From contig JAJPKP010000084.1 of NCBI GenBank assembly GCA_021323675.1, positions 62,001 to 126,000 of the forward strand: a stretch of DNA of 64,000 bases. The letters are read 5' to 3'. The stretch is from Pseudomonadota bacterium (GTDB lineage Bacteria; Desulfobacterota; Binatia; Binatales; Binataceae). Below the pieces are notes generated by a model, which saw only the letters and a program-made list of their open reading frames with translations, was not told the origin of the DNA and did not search any database. Made by a program: the position numbers and the translations under genes. Shown here in pieces: positions 1-9,127 of the stretch (positions are counted from its first letter, which is position 1; each line of letters opens with the position of its first letter).

Positions 1-8
1 GCGAGTCG

Positions 9-3000
9 ATGTTCGGGCGCTACACGGCGATCCTGTATCAAGGATTTCCGACGCGGGTGATCACTCCTCCCGCGCCCCCCGGCGGCGGTCCCGCACCTGC
101 CGCGCCGCCGCTCAAGGATCTCGAGGCGCGCCGCATCATCGCGGATACCGGCCGCGCCGCCATCGACGGATGGGTAACCGACGGCGCGAACAATGCGCTG
201 CGCAAGCCCGACGCCGCGGGTGTGCTGGCCGACGTTCCCGATCTTCATAAGGATGATCTCCTGCTCATCACCGCGACGACCGCGGCCGCGGCATTCCCCG
301 CGCTCACCTCGGACCCGCCGCCGGCCAACGACACCACCGGCGCGGCGATCAAGAAACTGGTCTCGAGCGTCAAGCTGACCGCGGCGCTCGATGGCGCACA
401 CGCCTTCGGCACGGCGGAAGTGCGCATCCTGCGCCTCGCCGGAAAAAGAGTGGGCGGCTCGGTCGAAGCGTCAGCGCATCCTGAGCAGATAAAGTTCGAC
501 GGCGACGATCCCGATGCGGACAAGGATCAGTATGTCGCGGTGACGCTGGGCGCCGGCGGCGACCCCGCATACGCCGTGGTAACCGGCTACACCAATCATG
601 TTTTGACCGTGCAGTGGCTCGCGGCGCCTCTCGTCGTGCCGGCGGATAAGACGCCGGTCTTCGTCCAGCGTCTCGATGCGAGCAAGGAAGACGACGAGAA
701 GGCGACGTCAAAGAATCCCGCGGGCGATGCGGCCGATCTGGAGGTGCCGCGCACCAAGGCCTTCGTCGCCGACGCGATCCTGCTGTTCAAGGAAAACAAC
801 AATCAGCAGATCAGGGTGCTGAAGGAAGTCTCCAAGGTCCGGATCGAGCTCAGCGACGACGTGGTGGGTACCGTGTCGTTCAAGGTGCAGCCGGCCAAGG
901 TCGATCCGGACTTTTCCAGCGTCAGTTCGATCGAGCGCGCCACGCTCAACCGGTTCCTCAAGCAGACCGGCGGAACCGCGCCATCCGCGTACAAGAGCTT
1001 CCCGCAAAGCATCATCAGCATCGTGGGCAGCCCTTTCGTGTACGGGAACGTTCCGAACAACAGCTTCGCGGTGCTCCACGAATTCTACATCCGCAGCGAC
1101 TCTCCCGATCTGCAGGAGGACTATCCGCTGCGATGGCGTCCGTTTTCGTACGGCGGCGCCGAGTACTTCCTGCTGACTCGCGACCTTCCGCTCTATACCG
1201 ATGGCGGAACTACCGTCTGGTACTACGATCGCGACGAGCCGCTTAAGGCGAATCTGAACCCGCCGCCGGCGGATTTCACCGTCTTCGAGTACACGGCGAG
1301 CAACGCCAAGCGCGACGACGACGGCGCCACGCGCATCCTCGGCGCCGAAGCGGAAGCTCTGGTGCCCGAAGAACCCAGCTACCATTTCACGCTCCACGAT
1401 TCGCTGCTCGAGCACGAAACCCATCATACGATTCAGAGCGCGCGCTACGGCCCGTTCATGGGCGCGTTGCCGCTATGGTCGCTGCTGCAGGACACGGCGG
1501 ATTTCGTCGCGCTGGGCAAAAACGAAAATCCGCCCAAGTGGATAACCGCCACCGTGCCGAGTTCCGGCGGCGGCAGCCAAGGCATCACCTGGTACCAGAT
1601 CGCCAGCATCGGCGGGATCATGACCCTGGCCTGGAAGTACCTGCTGCTGCTCCCCTTCTACGCGAGCACCAAGCTGCGCGATGCGATCCTGAAGCTTGAT
1701 TACAACGATCTCATGAAGGTGATGAGCCCGGTCTGGAGCGCGACCATCGAGCATTGGCCGCGGCCCGACAACACCGCCTCGCCGGTCGATCCCGCCAATC
1801 CGTTTTCCCACGATGTCGGGCAGGTGATCGCGGAGTTTCTGCTGCGCGCGATGGACCTTCGCACCTGGGTGCCGTTCCTCGGGATGATTCCGACGTGGCT
1901 CGGCGACGGTCCGCGCAACTTCGTCGAGCAGCAGGCGAGCCGCGCATCGGGCGACCTCTACTCGACCATCCTGAGCGCCAACGACGAATTCAACCGCGAC
2001 ACGCGCCCGTTCCTGGGACTGTTCGGGCGCGGCAGCCAGGATGCCGACCTTAAGAAGCCGATTGGAAGCGTGGTGCGGATGATGATCTTCGCGGGCGGCC
2101 GCTACGATCGGCTTTTCCTGCACGAAGGCGCCGATCAGACCGGATGGGCCTTCAAATACCAGGATACGTTCGAAATCCATCCCGCCATCAGCATCAAGAT
2201 CGTCTCCGGCGGCCTGGTGCATCCCACGCTCTATCAGCCGACGGGCGCGGCGCCTCCAACCATGCCCATCGAAGGTCCCGACGGCACGGTCCTCAACTTC
2301 GACAACTATCCCGCTAACGGCGAGTTCATCCCGAGGCTTCGCGCGATGGTTCCGGTGCCGGGGCAGGTGGCGCGCGCCGCGGGCTTTTATTTCGCCGCCG
2401 TCACGCCCGGCGCCTATCACATGGAGTCATACGACTCGGACGCTTCCGATCCGAAGCGCAACGCGAAGACCGCGGTCGTCGATCTTACCTTCGAAAACGG
2501 CAAGGTAACGCTGGGCGATGAGGAGGTGCAGTGGGCGGCTCCGACACCTCCGGCGGGCGGCGCCGCATCGGCAGGCACGGGAGTCACGCTCAAGCGCTTC
2601 TATACCGAGACCGCCGACTTGAAGATCGAGGACCAGGACCTGCAGCTATTTACGATAAAGGATAGCGGCCCCGCCGGGCTGATCACGCGAACCGACACCA
2701 AGAACGGCATCACCATCAAGATTTCCGGGGCTCCGGCAGCGCCGCCCGCCGCGCCCCAGCAGACCCGCATCCGCATCTTTCGCGTCCTCAAGAAGAACGA
2801 CCCCGATCCAAAAAAGAACGATCCGGCCTTTGACCTCTACTACGGAAAGCACGTCGACGAGTTGAAGGACGTTCGCAGCTTTCTCGACAAGGACCTGTGG
2901 TTTCCGTTTCGCGACTTTATCCTCGAAGTGGATTCTCTGCCGCCCCTGGCGCCGATCAACATGAAATCAAACGAGAAGAAGACCGTCTCGCTCGCATTGG

Positions 3001-3518
3001 CGCTGGAACGCCAGGAGAAATTCACGCTGCGACTCGACCTGCCGGCAGGCAAGCCCCGGCCGCTGCCCGGCACGGCGCCGGTGCCGAATCTCGCTAAGAA
3101 GAGAATCGGCAAGTCAACTACGGTTTCGCCGCGCGGCGAGGATTGGCAAATCGGGCCGCTCGACGACCTGATCGAGGACGACGCCACCTACAAACTGGAA
3201 GTCGAGTACGGGCCCGCCGATCGGTCGGCAAAGGTGATCTGCCAGGTAACGGTCGAGCCGGTCATCAAAATCACGGGGCCATCGCCACTAGTCGCGAAAA
3301 AAGGCAGCCCCCTGACGCTCACCGTCGCCGGCGCCGGAGGCTCATTCGACGTGAGCATGAAACCCAGCCTCACAAACGTAACCGCAAAGCGAGCCGGCGC
3401 CACGGTGGTCGTAACGGTAGCGGACGCAGGCCCCAACATCGCCGAGCAGGACGTGGTGATAACGGTAGACGACGGCAACAACAAAGGCCGCCGCACAATC
3501 AAGGTCTCCCGCCCGTAA
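9..3518 (+). CDS. Very large protein with HExxH-type motif, unknown function (5' end uncertain)
   Basis: An open frame of 1169 codons. The first ATG is 9 bases from the window edge and no stop lies before it in frame, so the true start may be outside the window. No signal peptide is visible. The N-terminus is Pro/Ala/Gly rich (about residues 20-36). Residues 469-473 read HETHH, and the wider pattern HETHHTIQSARYGPF fits HExxHxxQ followed by GP, as in zinc-peptidase-like domains found beside extracellular contractile injection systems (DUF4157-like). A hydrophobic stretch follows at about 515-545. The last 100 residues look like an Ig-like beta domain. No neighbour in this window gives a role. 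A secreted or injected effector is an inference; the metal motif itself is directly visible. Confidence 0.75.
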   Translation: MFGRYTAILYQGFPTRVITPPAPPGGGPAPAAPPLKDLEARRIIADTGRAAIDGWVTDGANNALRKPDAAGVLADVPDLHKDDLLLITATTAAAAFPALTSDPPPANDTTGAAIKKLVSSVKLTAALDGAHAFGTAEVRILRLAGKRVGGSVEASAHPEQIKFDGDDPDADKDQYVAVTLGAGGDPAYAVVTGYTNHVLTVQWLAAPLVVPADKTPVFVQRLDASKEDDEKATSKNPAGDAADLEVPRTKAFVADAILLFKENNNQQIRVLKEVSKVRIELSDDVVGTVSFKVQPAKVDPDFSSVSSIERATLNRFLKQTGGTAPSAYKSFPQSIISIVGSPFVYGNVPNNSFAVLHEFYIRSDSPDLQEDYPLRWRPFSYGGAEYFLLTRDLPLYTDGGTTVWYYDRDEPLKANLNPPPADFTVFEYTASNAKRDDDGATRILGAEAEALVPEEPSYHFTLHDSLLEHETHHTIQSARYGPFMGALPLWSLLQDTADFVALGKNENPPKWITATVPSSGGGSQGITWYQIASIGGIMTLAWKYLLLLPFYASTKLRDAILKLDYNDLMKVMSPVWSATIEHWPRPDNTASPVDPANPFSHDVGQVIAEFLLRAMDLRTWVPFLGMIPTWLGDGPRNFVEQQASRASGDLYSTILSANDEFNRDTRPFLGLFGRGSQDADLKKPIGSVVRMMIFAGGRYDRLFLHEGADQTGWAFKYQDTFEIHPAISIKIVSGGLVHPTLYQPTGAAPPTMPIEGPDGTVLNFDNYPANGEFIPRLRAMVPVPGQVARAAGFYFAAVTPGAYHMESYDSDASDPKRNAKTAVVDLTFENGKVTLGDEEVQWAAPTPPAGGAASAGTGVTLKRFYTETADLKIEDQDLQLFTIKDSGPAGLITRTDTKNGITIKISGAPAAPPAAPQQTRIRIFRVLKKNDPDPKKNDPAFDLYYGKHVDELKDVRSFLDKDLWFPFRDFILEVDSLPPLAPINMKSNEKKTVSLALALERQEKFTLRLDLPAGKPRPLPGTAPVPNLAKKRIGKSTTVSPRGEDWQIGPLDDLIEDDATYKLEVEYGPADRSAKVICQVTVEPVIKITGPSPLVAKKGSPLTLTVAGAGGSFDVSMKPSLTNVTAKRAGATVVVTVADAGPNIAEQDVVITVDDGNNKGRRTIKVSRP

Positions 3519-3629
3519 CGAGCTGGCTTCTGAATTGCCTCGGGTCAACGCGGCCGTGGCTCAGCGATCGCATCCAATCTTCGCACCCTCTATCGTTCCC
3601 AAATCTGACGGCCCCGGGCAGCGCGATCC

Positions 3630-3780
3630 TTATCGGTCGCACGGATGCCTGAACGTCGCTCGGACTCTGTCCATATTCGCGCCGAAAGGCACGCCTCAAG
3701 CAGGCCGCGCTCAAATTGCCCAAACAAAGAGCGATATCGGACATTCGGCGAGGGCACCGCAAAGCATCGGATAGCTCAGG
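3630..3780 (-). pseudogene. AraC-family C-terminal helix-turn-helix remnant
   Basis: On the minus strand a short frame reads MSDIALCLG, then SAACLRRAFRREYGQSPSD. This matches the second helix-turn-helix of AraC/XylS regulators, whose usual pattern is I-x-D-IA-xxx-G-F, then F-x-R-x-F-K/R-xx-x-G-xSPxx-R. The family normally needs about 100 residues of DNA-binding domain and usually an N-terminal sensor. Here only about 45 residues remain, the Gly-Phe and Phe-Ser positions are altered, and no upstream portion is found in any frame. It is read as a gene remnant. The rest of 3519-3933 shows nothing else recognisable. Confidence 0.45.
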
Positions 3781-3933
3781 CAGTCCTGGTCCATCGCGTC
3801 GCGCGCCGAGGCTCGCAGCTATTGCGGCAGCGAGTCGAAGGCGCTCCGTTCTTGTGCTCGTAACAACGCCGGACCAGCGCGCGCTTTGCGAAGGCTATTC
3901 CCTGGGCCTCTTTACTGCATCGCTGATTTCATT

Positions 3934-4009
<76 letters not shown>

Positions 4010-4041
4010 ACCGCTGGAGGATGCTTACGTAGCAGGATGTC

Positions 4042-4118
4042 TGGGGTGAGTGAAGGGACTTGAACCCTCGACCACTGGAGCCACAATCCAGCGCTCTACC
4101 AACTGAGCTACACCCACC
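4042..4118 (-). tRNA. tRNA-His (GTG)
   Basis: The anticodon loop TTGTGGC gives GTG. The acceptor GTGGGTG pairs with CACTCAC, with an extra G at -1 opposite C73 as is diagnostic for tRNA-His. The 3' CCA is encoded. It lies third in the cluster. Confidence 0.95.
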
Positions 4119-4162
4119 GCTCTATGTCCGCCGGACCCGCTGGCAGCCCGGACCAGTTTGCG

Positions 4163-4239
<77 letters not shown>

Positions 4240-4241
4240 AA

Positions 4242-4315
4242 TCGGGGCGAGCCGATTTGAACGGCCGACCCCCTGCTCCCAAGGCAGGTGCGCTACCAGG
4301 CTGCGCTACGCCCCG
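4242..4315 (-). tRNA. tRNA-Pro (TGG)
   Basis: The anticodon stem CCTGC/GCAGG encloses loop CTTGGGA, giving anticodon TGG. The acceptor CGGGGCG pairs with CGCCCCG, discriminator A. Unlike its three neighbours it does not encode CCA. It is the first gene of the leftward cluster. A Pro-Arg-His gene order is also seen in enteric bacteria (argX-hisR-leuT-proM cluster, different order). Confidence 0.95.
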
Positions 4316-4325
4316 TAACCGTACA

Positions 4326-4354
4326 GCGTTAACACACCCCCCGATCTCGCTCAA
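4326..4354 (-). promoter_or_regulatory. Candidate promoter of the tRNA cluster
   Basis: Reading leftwards, TTGAGC (-35 like) is separated by 17 bases from TAACGC (-10 like). A GC-rich discriminator follows, about 10 bases before the mature 5' end of tRNA-Pro. Such GC-rich discriminators are typical of stable-RNA promoters. The -10 match is weak. Confidence 0.4.
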
Positions 4355-4940
4355 TCCTTGATGCGAACGCGGCGCGATTTCGCATCTTCCGCGCCCCATC
4401 GATCGCGCCTCGAAGCCCATCGTCCGATCGCATCCGATCGCTGCCGCGTTGTTCGCTATCGAACACTCGCGCTCACGATGCGAAAGCGGTCGCGCCGGCT
4501 CCTCGCCTCGCCACCCGCGATGAAGCCAGCCGCCGACCGAGGTCGTATCCGGCGATGACACCTCCTCGATAGACTGCGGACCTGGCTCCGATGCCTGTCC
4601 GCTTTCGCATCTCCAGCCGATGCGCAAAAGCGCCACATCGCTGTGTCACCGCATCGCCACGATTGCGCCGAGTGCAGCGGGGTTCACGACATCTCGCGAA
4701 TTGCCAATGATTCCAACGGCGGCCGCGAATCGATCGCATCGTGCAAAAGCCCTGAAATTTCGCTGGATTCATCGAGATTTCCGAAGGCTTCCCTCACGAA
4801 TTCTCGCAGATCGCGAAATTTTGCGGGATCGAACCGCGTTGATTTCCAAAGATTTTTCGTGGGCACACCATTTGCTTTTGATTCCGCCAAGCGCTGCCAA
4901 TCTCCTCCCCCGAGAATCAACAGCGCCTGTCCCCAAGCAC

Positions 4941-4995
4941 GGCCGGGCTACGCACCGCAGGCCCCCCACCCGCGGTCCCCAAAGGTAGCCCGGCC
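4941..4995. repeat. Inverted repeat downstream of glgP
   Basis: GGCCGGGCTAC (4941-4951) and GTAGCCCGGCC (4985-4995) are perfect inverse copies with a 33-base spacer. They lie just past the glgP stop codon. On the plus strand the right arm is followed by a T/C-rich run, so it could act as a terminator from the left, but the long loop makes this weak. Confidence 0.45.
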
Positions 4996-5010
4996 TTTCT
5001 CTTTTCCTGA

Positions 5011-7524
5011 TCAGCGATCGTCGCTCATCGCGGTTTCCGGCCGGGTCGCCAGCTTCCATACGTCGCGGGCATATTCGAGCACCGTGCGATCGCTCGAAAA
5101 AAATCCCATCCGCGCCACGTTCAGAATCGCCTTGCGCACCCACGTCGCCCGATCCAGGTACTCGCGCGCCACCTCCTTCTGCTTCTCGATGTACGAAGCG
5201 AAGTCGGCGACGATGAAGTACGGATCATGAACAAGCAAGCGATCGGGAATCGCCCGGAACAGTCCCGGCTCGCGCGGGCAGAAGCGGTCCGACGAGAGCG
5301 CATCGAAGACCCTCCTCAGCCGCTCATCGCTCTCGTAGTACTTGCGCGGCGCGTAGGTCGCGCTCGCGCGCAGCTCCTCGATTCCTTCCGCCGTGAGGCC
5401 GAAGATGAAGATGTTCTCGGGGCCGACGGCCTCGCGAATCTCGATGTTAGCGCCGTCCAGCGTGCCGACGGTCAGCGCCCCGTTCATCGCGAATTTCATG
5501 TTGCCCGTCCCCGACGCTTCCATCCCCGCCGTCGATATCTGCTCCGATACGTCCGCAGCCGGAATGATCTTCTCCGCCATCGAGACCCGATAGTCCGGCA
5601 GGAACGCCACCCTGATCAGTCCCCGCGTGCGCTCGTCCTTGTTGATGACGGCGGCGAGGCTGTTGATCAGCTTGATGAGCATCTTGGCGGCCCAGTAGCC
5701 CGGAGCTGCCTTGCCCGCCAGCAGGTAGGTGCGCGGGACGATGGGCTCGATGCCGTCCTCGACCAGGGCCAGGTATTCGTGGACGATGCCGAGGACCATC
5801 AGGAGCTGGCGCTTGTACTCGTGGATACGCTTGGCCTGCACGTCGAAGATCGTGGAGGGATCCGCCTCGACGTCCGCGACGCGCTTGACCAGGGTTGCGA
5901 GCCGTTCCTTGTTTTCGCGCTTGATCCGGGCGAAACGCTCCTGGAAGCCGGGATCGTCCGCGTAGTGCTCGATGCCGCGCACTTCCTCGAGGTTCGTGAG
6001 CCATCCCCGCCCGACGGTTTCGGTCAGAAGCGCGGCCAGCCCCGGATTCGCCATCCAGATCCATCGCCGATGCGTCACGCCGTTGGTCTTGTTGCTGAAG
6101 CGTTCGGGCCAGAGGCGGTAGAAGTCGGGAACCAGCCGCGTCTTGACCAGCTCCGAATGGAGTTTCGAGACGCCGTTGACCGAGTGGCTGCCGACGATCG
6201 CGAGATGGGCCATCCGCACCTGCGGATTGAAGCCGTCCTCGACGATCGAGACCCGGCCGGCGAAGTCGGGATCGTTCGGCCTTAGCGTTATGGCTTCGGC
6301 CAGAAAGCGGCGGTTTATCTCATAGATAATTTCGAGATGGCGCGGGATGACGCGCTGCATCAAATCGACCGGCCATCGCTCCAGCGCCTCCGGCATCAGC
6401 GTGTGATTGGTAAACGCGATCGCGTCGCGCGTCGCCTCCCACGCGATGTCCCACGGGACGTCGTACTGGTCCAGGAACAGGCGCATCACCTCGGCCACGG
6501 CGAGCGCGGGATGCGTATCGTTGAGCTGGATCGCGACGCGCGACGGAAAATCGTGCACATCCTCTCCCCGCGCAAAGAAGTCGCGGACGATATCGCGGGC
6601 GGCGCAGGCGACAAAGAAGTACTCCTGGAGCAGGCGCAGCTCTCGCCCCGCCTGGCCCGCATCGGACGGGTAAAGCACGCGCGATATCGTCTCCGACACG
6701 ATCTTCTGCTCGACGGCCTTTACGTAGTCGCCGGCGTTGAAGATCTGCATGTCGAACTCATCGGACGCGCCGGCGGCGAACAGGCGCACGAAGTTGACCG
6801 CCGGGCTCTGATACCCGGAGATAGGAAGGTCGGAGGGGATGCCCACGACGCCGCGCCAATCGACCCATTGCGGCTTGTATTCGCCGTTGCGATCGAAATT
6901 CCGTTCGATCCGCCCGTAGACGGGGACGATGACCGATTGCTCGGGGCGCGGAATCAGCCAGGGCGACATCTCCCGCCGCCAACTGTCCGGCCGCTCGTGC
7001 TGAAAACCCTCGCGCACTTCCTGGCGAAACAGCCCGAACTCGTAGTTGATGCCGTAGGCGTAGCCGGGCATGTCCAGCGTCGCGAGCGAATCGAGAAAGC
7101 ATGCGGCGAGGCGGCCCAATCCGCCGTTTCCGAGCCCGGCGTCCGGCTCCTCGTCAAACAGCAGGTTCAGGTCTATTCCGTTTTCGCCCAGGAACTCGCG
7201 GCATCCTTCGATGATCCCGAGATTGAAGAGATTGTTTTCGAGCGAACGCCCGATCAGATATTCGAGGGAAAGATAGAATAGCTTTTTGGATCCGCTGCGC
7301 TCGAAGCGCGCCCGCGTCTCCAGCATCCTCTCGACCAGCATGTCGCGCACAGCCAGCGCCGTAACGCGATACCAGTCATGCTTCGACATCTGCACGCGCC
7401 GCTTGGCGACGGTGAAGCGAATATGATGTTCGAGAAGGCGGACAAAGAGTGCGTTGCGGTCTTCAGTCGTAGTGGCAGTCGGCATATCAGACATTTCGCG
7501 GCGCGTATCAACCTCCGGGTCCAT
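5011..7524 (-). CDS. glgP: Glycogen/alpha-glucan phosphorylase
   Basis: 837 residues, the normal length for GT35 glycogen phosphorylases, which release glucose-1-phosphate from alpha-1,4-glucans in the cytoplasm using pyridoxal phosphate. The family signature around the PLP lysine is intact: K677 lies in GTGNMKFAMNGALTVGTLDG. The catalytic-core hallmarks GLGNGGLGRLAACFLDS and VFLPDYRVS-like (VAFLPDYRVS) are also present. The start at 7524 gives an N-terminal extension rich in Thr. Methionines at residues 11 and 14 are alternatives, and no strong ribosome site decides. The gene stands alone, with no glg partners in the window. Confidence 0.95.
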   Translation of the reverse strand: MDPEVDTRREMSDMPTATTTEDRNALFVRLLEHHIRFTVAKRRVQMSKHDWYRVTALAVRDMLVERMLETRARFERSGSKKLFYLSLEYLIGRSLENNLFNLGIIEGCREFLGENGIDLNLLFDEEPDAGLGNGGLGRLAACFLDSLATLDMPGYAYGINYEFGLFRQEVREGFQHERPDSWRREMSPWLIPRPEQSVIVPVYGRIERNFDRNGEYKPQWVDWRGVVGIPSDLPISGYQSPAVNFVRLFAAGASDEFDMQIFNAGDYVKAVEQKIVSETISRVLYPSDAGQAGRELRLLQEYFFVACAARDIVRDFFARGEDVHDFPSRVAIQLNDTHPALAVAEVMRLFLDQYDVPWDIAWEATRDAIAFTNHTLMPEALERWPVDLMQRVIPRHLEIIYEINRRFLAEAITLRPNDPDFAGRVSIVEDGFNPQVRMAHLAIVGSHSVNGVSKLHSELVKTRLVPDFYRLWPERFSNKTNGVTHRRWIWMANPGLAALLTETVGRGWLTNLEEVRGIEHYADDPGFQERFARIKRENKERLATLVKRVADVEADPSTIFDVQAKRIHEYKRQLLMVLGIVHEYLALVEDGIEPIVPRTYLLAGKAAPGYWAAKMLIKLINSLAAVINKDERTRGLIRVAFLPDYRVSMAEKIIPAADVSEQISTAGMEASGTGNMKFAMNGALTVGTLDGANIEIREAVGPENIFIFGLTAEGIEELRASATYAPRKYYESDERLRRVFDALSSDRFCPREPGLFRAIPDRLLVHDPYFIVADFASYIEKQKEVAREYLDRATWVRKAILNVARMGFFSSDRTVLEYARDVWKLATRPETAMSDDR

Positions 7525-7792
7525 GATGAAACTTTTCGCCCGAGCGCCCTCCAGGCATCAGGATGCTTTCGCTGGCCGGTCGCCGGCTCTGAAATGACGA
7601 CCGGAAGGCATCCCCCGAGTTCTGATCATTCCGCGCAACGTAAGGGCGCGCAACTGGTTTTCGCCCGCCCTGCCTCGGCTCACCTCGCGGCGGCGCCTCA
7701 CGCAGCCTTCGCCTGAGCGGAGTTATCCGGCGGGCGGACGCGGGAAAGGACGGCGTGTAACGGCACAATCATTTGGTGTAATAAGATCGCCC

Positions 7793-8086
7793 GTGAGCAG
7801 CAAAGTTTCGATCCGGCGGACCCTGACGCTGCCGGTCGCGCCCTTGCCAATCCTGGTGTTGTCTGTGATGGCGGCGGGATGCGATCCGATTATCACGATT
7901 GCCGGGGCGAATTTTCCGAGCTGGCTGCTTTGCATGCTGGCGGGGGCTGTCCTGGCCGGGCTGGTACGGCCCTTGCTGCTCGTGACGCGGCTCGAATCCT
8001 ACGTCGGACCGCTCACGATCTTTTACCCGAGCCTGATCGCGATGCTCGCGATGATCGTGTGGGTGATATTCTTCAATCGAACGTAG
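7793..8086 (+). CDS. ytcA: YtcA-family small lipoprotein/membrane protein of an efflux operon
   Basis: 97 residues with a GTG start. A signal segment ends in MAAGC, so Cys30 could be the lipidated residue. Two hydrophobic segments follow (about 42-63 and 72-93). The pattern GC-D/S-x-I/P...AGANFPSW-LLC matches E. coli YtcA, which sits next to mdtN-mdtO-mdtP. It is followed directly by an HlyD-type gene: its TAG stop is 6 bases before the preferred ATG of the next gene. It is probably an accessory inner-membrane component. Its biochemical role in the family is not established. Confidence 0.8.
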   Translation: MSSKVSIRRTLTLPVAPLPILVLSVMAAGCDPIITIAGANFPSWLLCMLAGAVLAGLVRPLLLVTRLESYVGPLTIFYPSLIAMLAMIVWVIFFNRT

Positions 8087-8092
8087 GTGGCG

Positions 8093-9127
8093 ATGGGGGC
8101 AGACGGGGCCATGGTCCGCGTGGGAGCCGGCCGGCGAATCGCGGGAATAGTGACGGCGGCCGCGGTTTACGCAATCACGCTCATCCTCGCGGTCTATATC
8201 ACGCGTATCTACTTTCTTTTCCCGCAGACCGACGACGCGTACGTGCGCGCCAACACTGTCGGAATCGCGCCCCATGTAAGCGGACCGATCGTCGAGCTTC
8301 CGATCAAGGATAATCAGCACGTAAAAAAGGGCGACCTCCTGTTCGTCGTGGACCCCCGCCCTTATCAAGCCGAACTCGATGCGGCGGTCGCGAACGTCGA
8401 TCTCACCAATCTGCAGATCAACGCCCTCGACAATTCGATCTCGGCGGCGAAGGCCCGCCAGGCGCAGCTCGAAGCCGATCGCGCCTACGATCAGCAATAT
8501 CTCAACCGGCTGATACCGCTGCTTCCCGACAACTTCGTGACCGAAAACGACGTGGTCAATGCGCGCACCAAGCTGGCCGCTGCCAAGGCCGCCGTCGATA
8601 ACGCGCGCAGCGAGGTCGAGCGGGCCAAAAACGAGCTCGGAAAATACGGCGATATCAACGCGCGCCGAAAGGCCGCCGAGGCCGCCGCCTACAAGGCCAG
8701 GCTCAACGTCCAGTACTGCTTTGTCTACGCGCCGTTCGATGGTTACGTCACCAACCTCAACATCGCGGTCGGCCAGTACGCCAACGAGGGCCGGGAAGTG
8801 GTGAGCCTTGTCGATGATCGCGAATGGTACGTGATGGCGAATTTTCGCGAGACCTTCCTCGCGCATATCCGGCCCGGGATGCATGCCGAGGTCTTTTTGC
8901 TCGGCTATCCGAACGTCAGATTTCAGGGACGCGTCGAGGGGGTGGGATGGGCGCTCTTTCAGGACAATGGCGCCACCGTCCAGGGCCTGCCGCGCGTCGA
9001 CCCGACGCTCAACTGGGTGCGGCTAGCCCAGCGCTTTCCCGTACGCGTCACCCTTGAAAATCGCGACCCGCGCTATCCCTTCCGGATGGGAGAAACGGCG
9101 GTCGTGACGATCAAGGGATGGCAGTAG
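8093..9127 (+). CDS. mdtN: MdtN-like membrane fusion protein (HlyD family)
   Basis: About 344 residues. An N-terminal membrane anchor lies at about 16-38. It is followed by TDDAYVRAN, a typical start of EmrA/MdtN periplasmic domains, then a biotinyl-lipoyl-like half (VSGPIVELPIKDNQHVKKGD), a long Ala/Lys/Glu coiled coil (about 95-190), and the closing beta half (FAPFDGYV-like YAPFDGYVTNL). It would bridge an inner-membrane pump and an outer-membrane factor. I chose the ATG at 8093 because AGGTGG lies before it; GTG 8087 is in frame. It overlaps the convergent outer-membrane-factor gene by 17 bases at the 3' end. Confidence 0.88.
   Translation: MGADGAMVRVGAGRRIAGIVTAAAVYAITLILAVYITRIYFLFPQTDDAYVRANTVGIAPHVSGPIVELPIKDNQHVKKGDLLFVVDPRPYQAELDAAVANVDLTNLQINALDNSISAAKARQAQLEADRAYDQQYLNRLIPLLPDNFVTENDVVNARTKLAAAKAAVDNARSEVERAKNELGKYGDINARRKAAEAAAYKARLNVQYCFVYAPFDGYVTNLNIAVGQYANEGREVVSLVDDREWYVMANFRETFLAHIRPGMHAEVFLLGYPNVRFQGRVEGVGWALFQDNGATVQGLPRVDPTLNWVRLAQRFPVRVTLENRDPRYPFRMGETAVVTIKGWQ

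Larger units (their letters stand above)
4316..5010. other. Non-coding stretch with inverted repeats
   Basis: No gene is supported across these 695 bases. The right part (about 4745-4890) is clearly more AT-rich than the flanks. GATGCGAAAGCGG at 4477-4489 is repeated as its exact inverse CCGCTTTCGCATC at 4599-4611, and related TTTCGCATC or GATGCG elements recur at about 4378 and 4618. A separate 11-base inverted repeat lies at 4941-4995. I see no structured RNA that I can name. Confidence 0.6.

Noticed and set aside
7769-8884. 371-codon minus-strand frame
   Set aside because: It lies opposite ytcA and mdtN, whose products are clear; composition is Arg/Asp/His-rich, typical of a shadow frame in GC-rich DNA.
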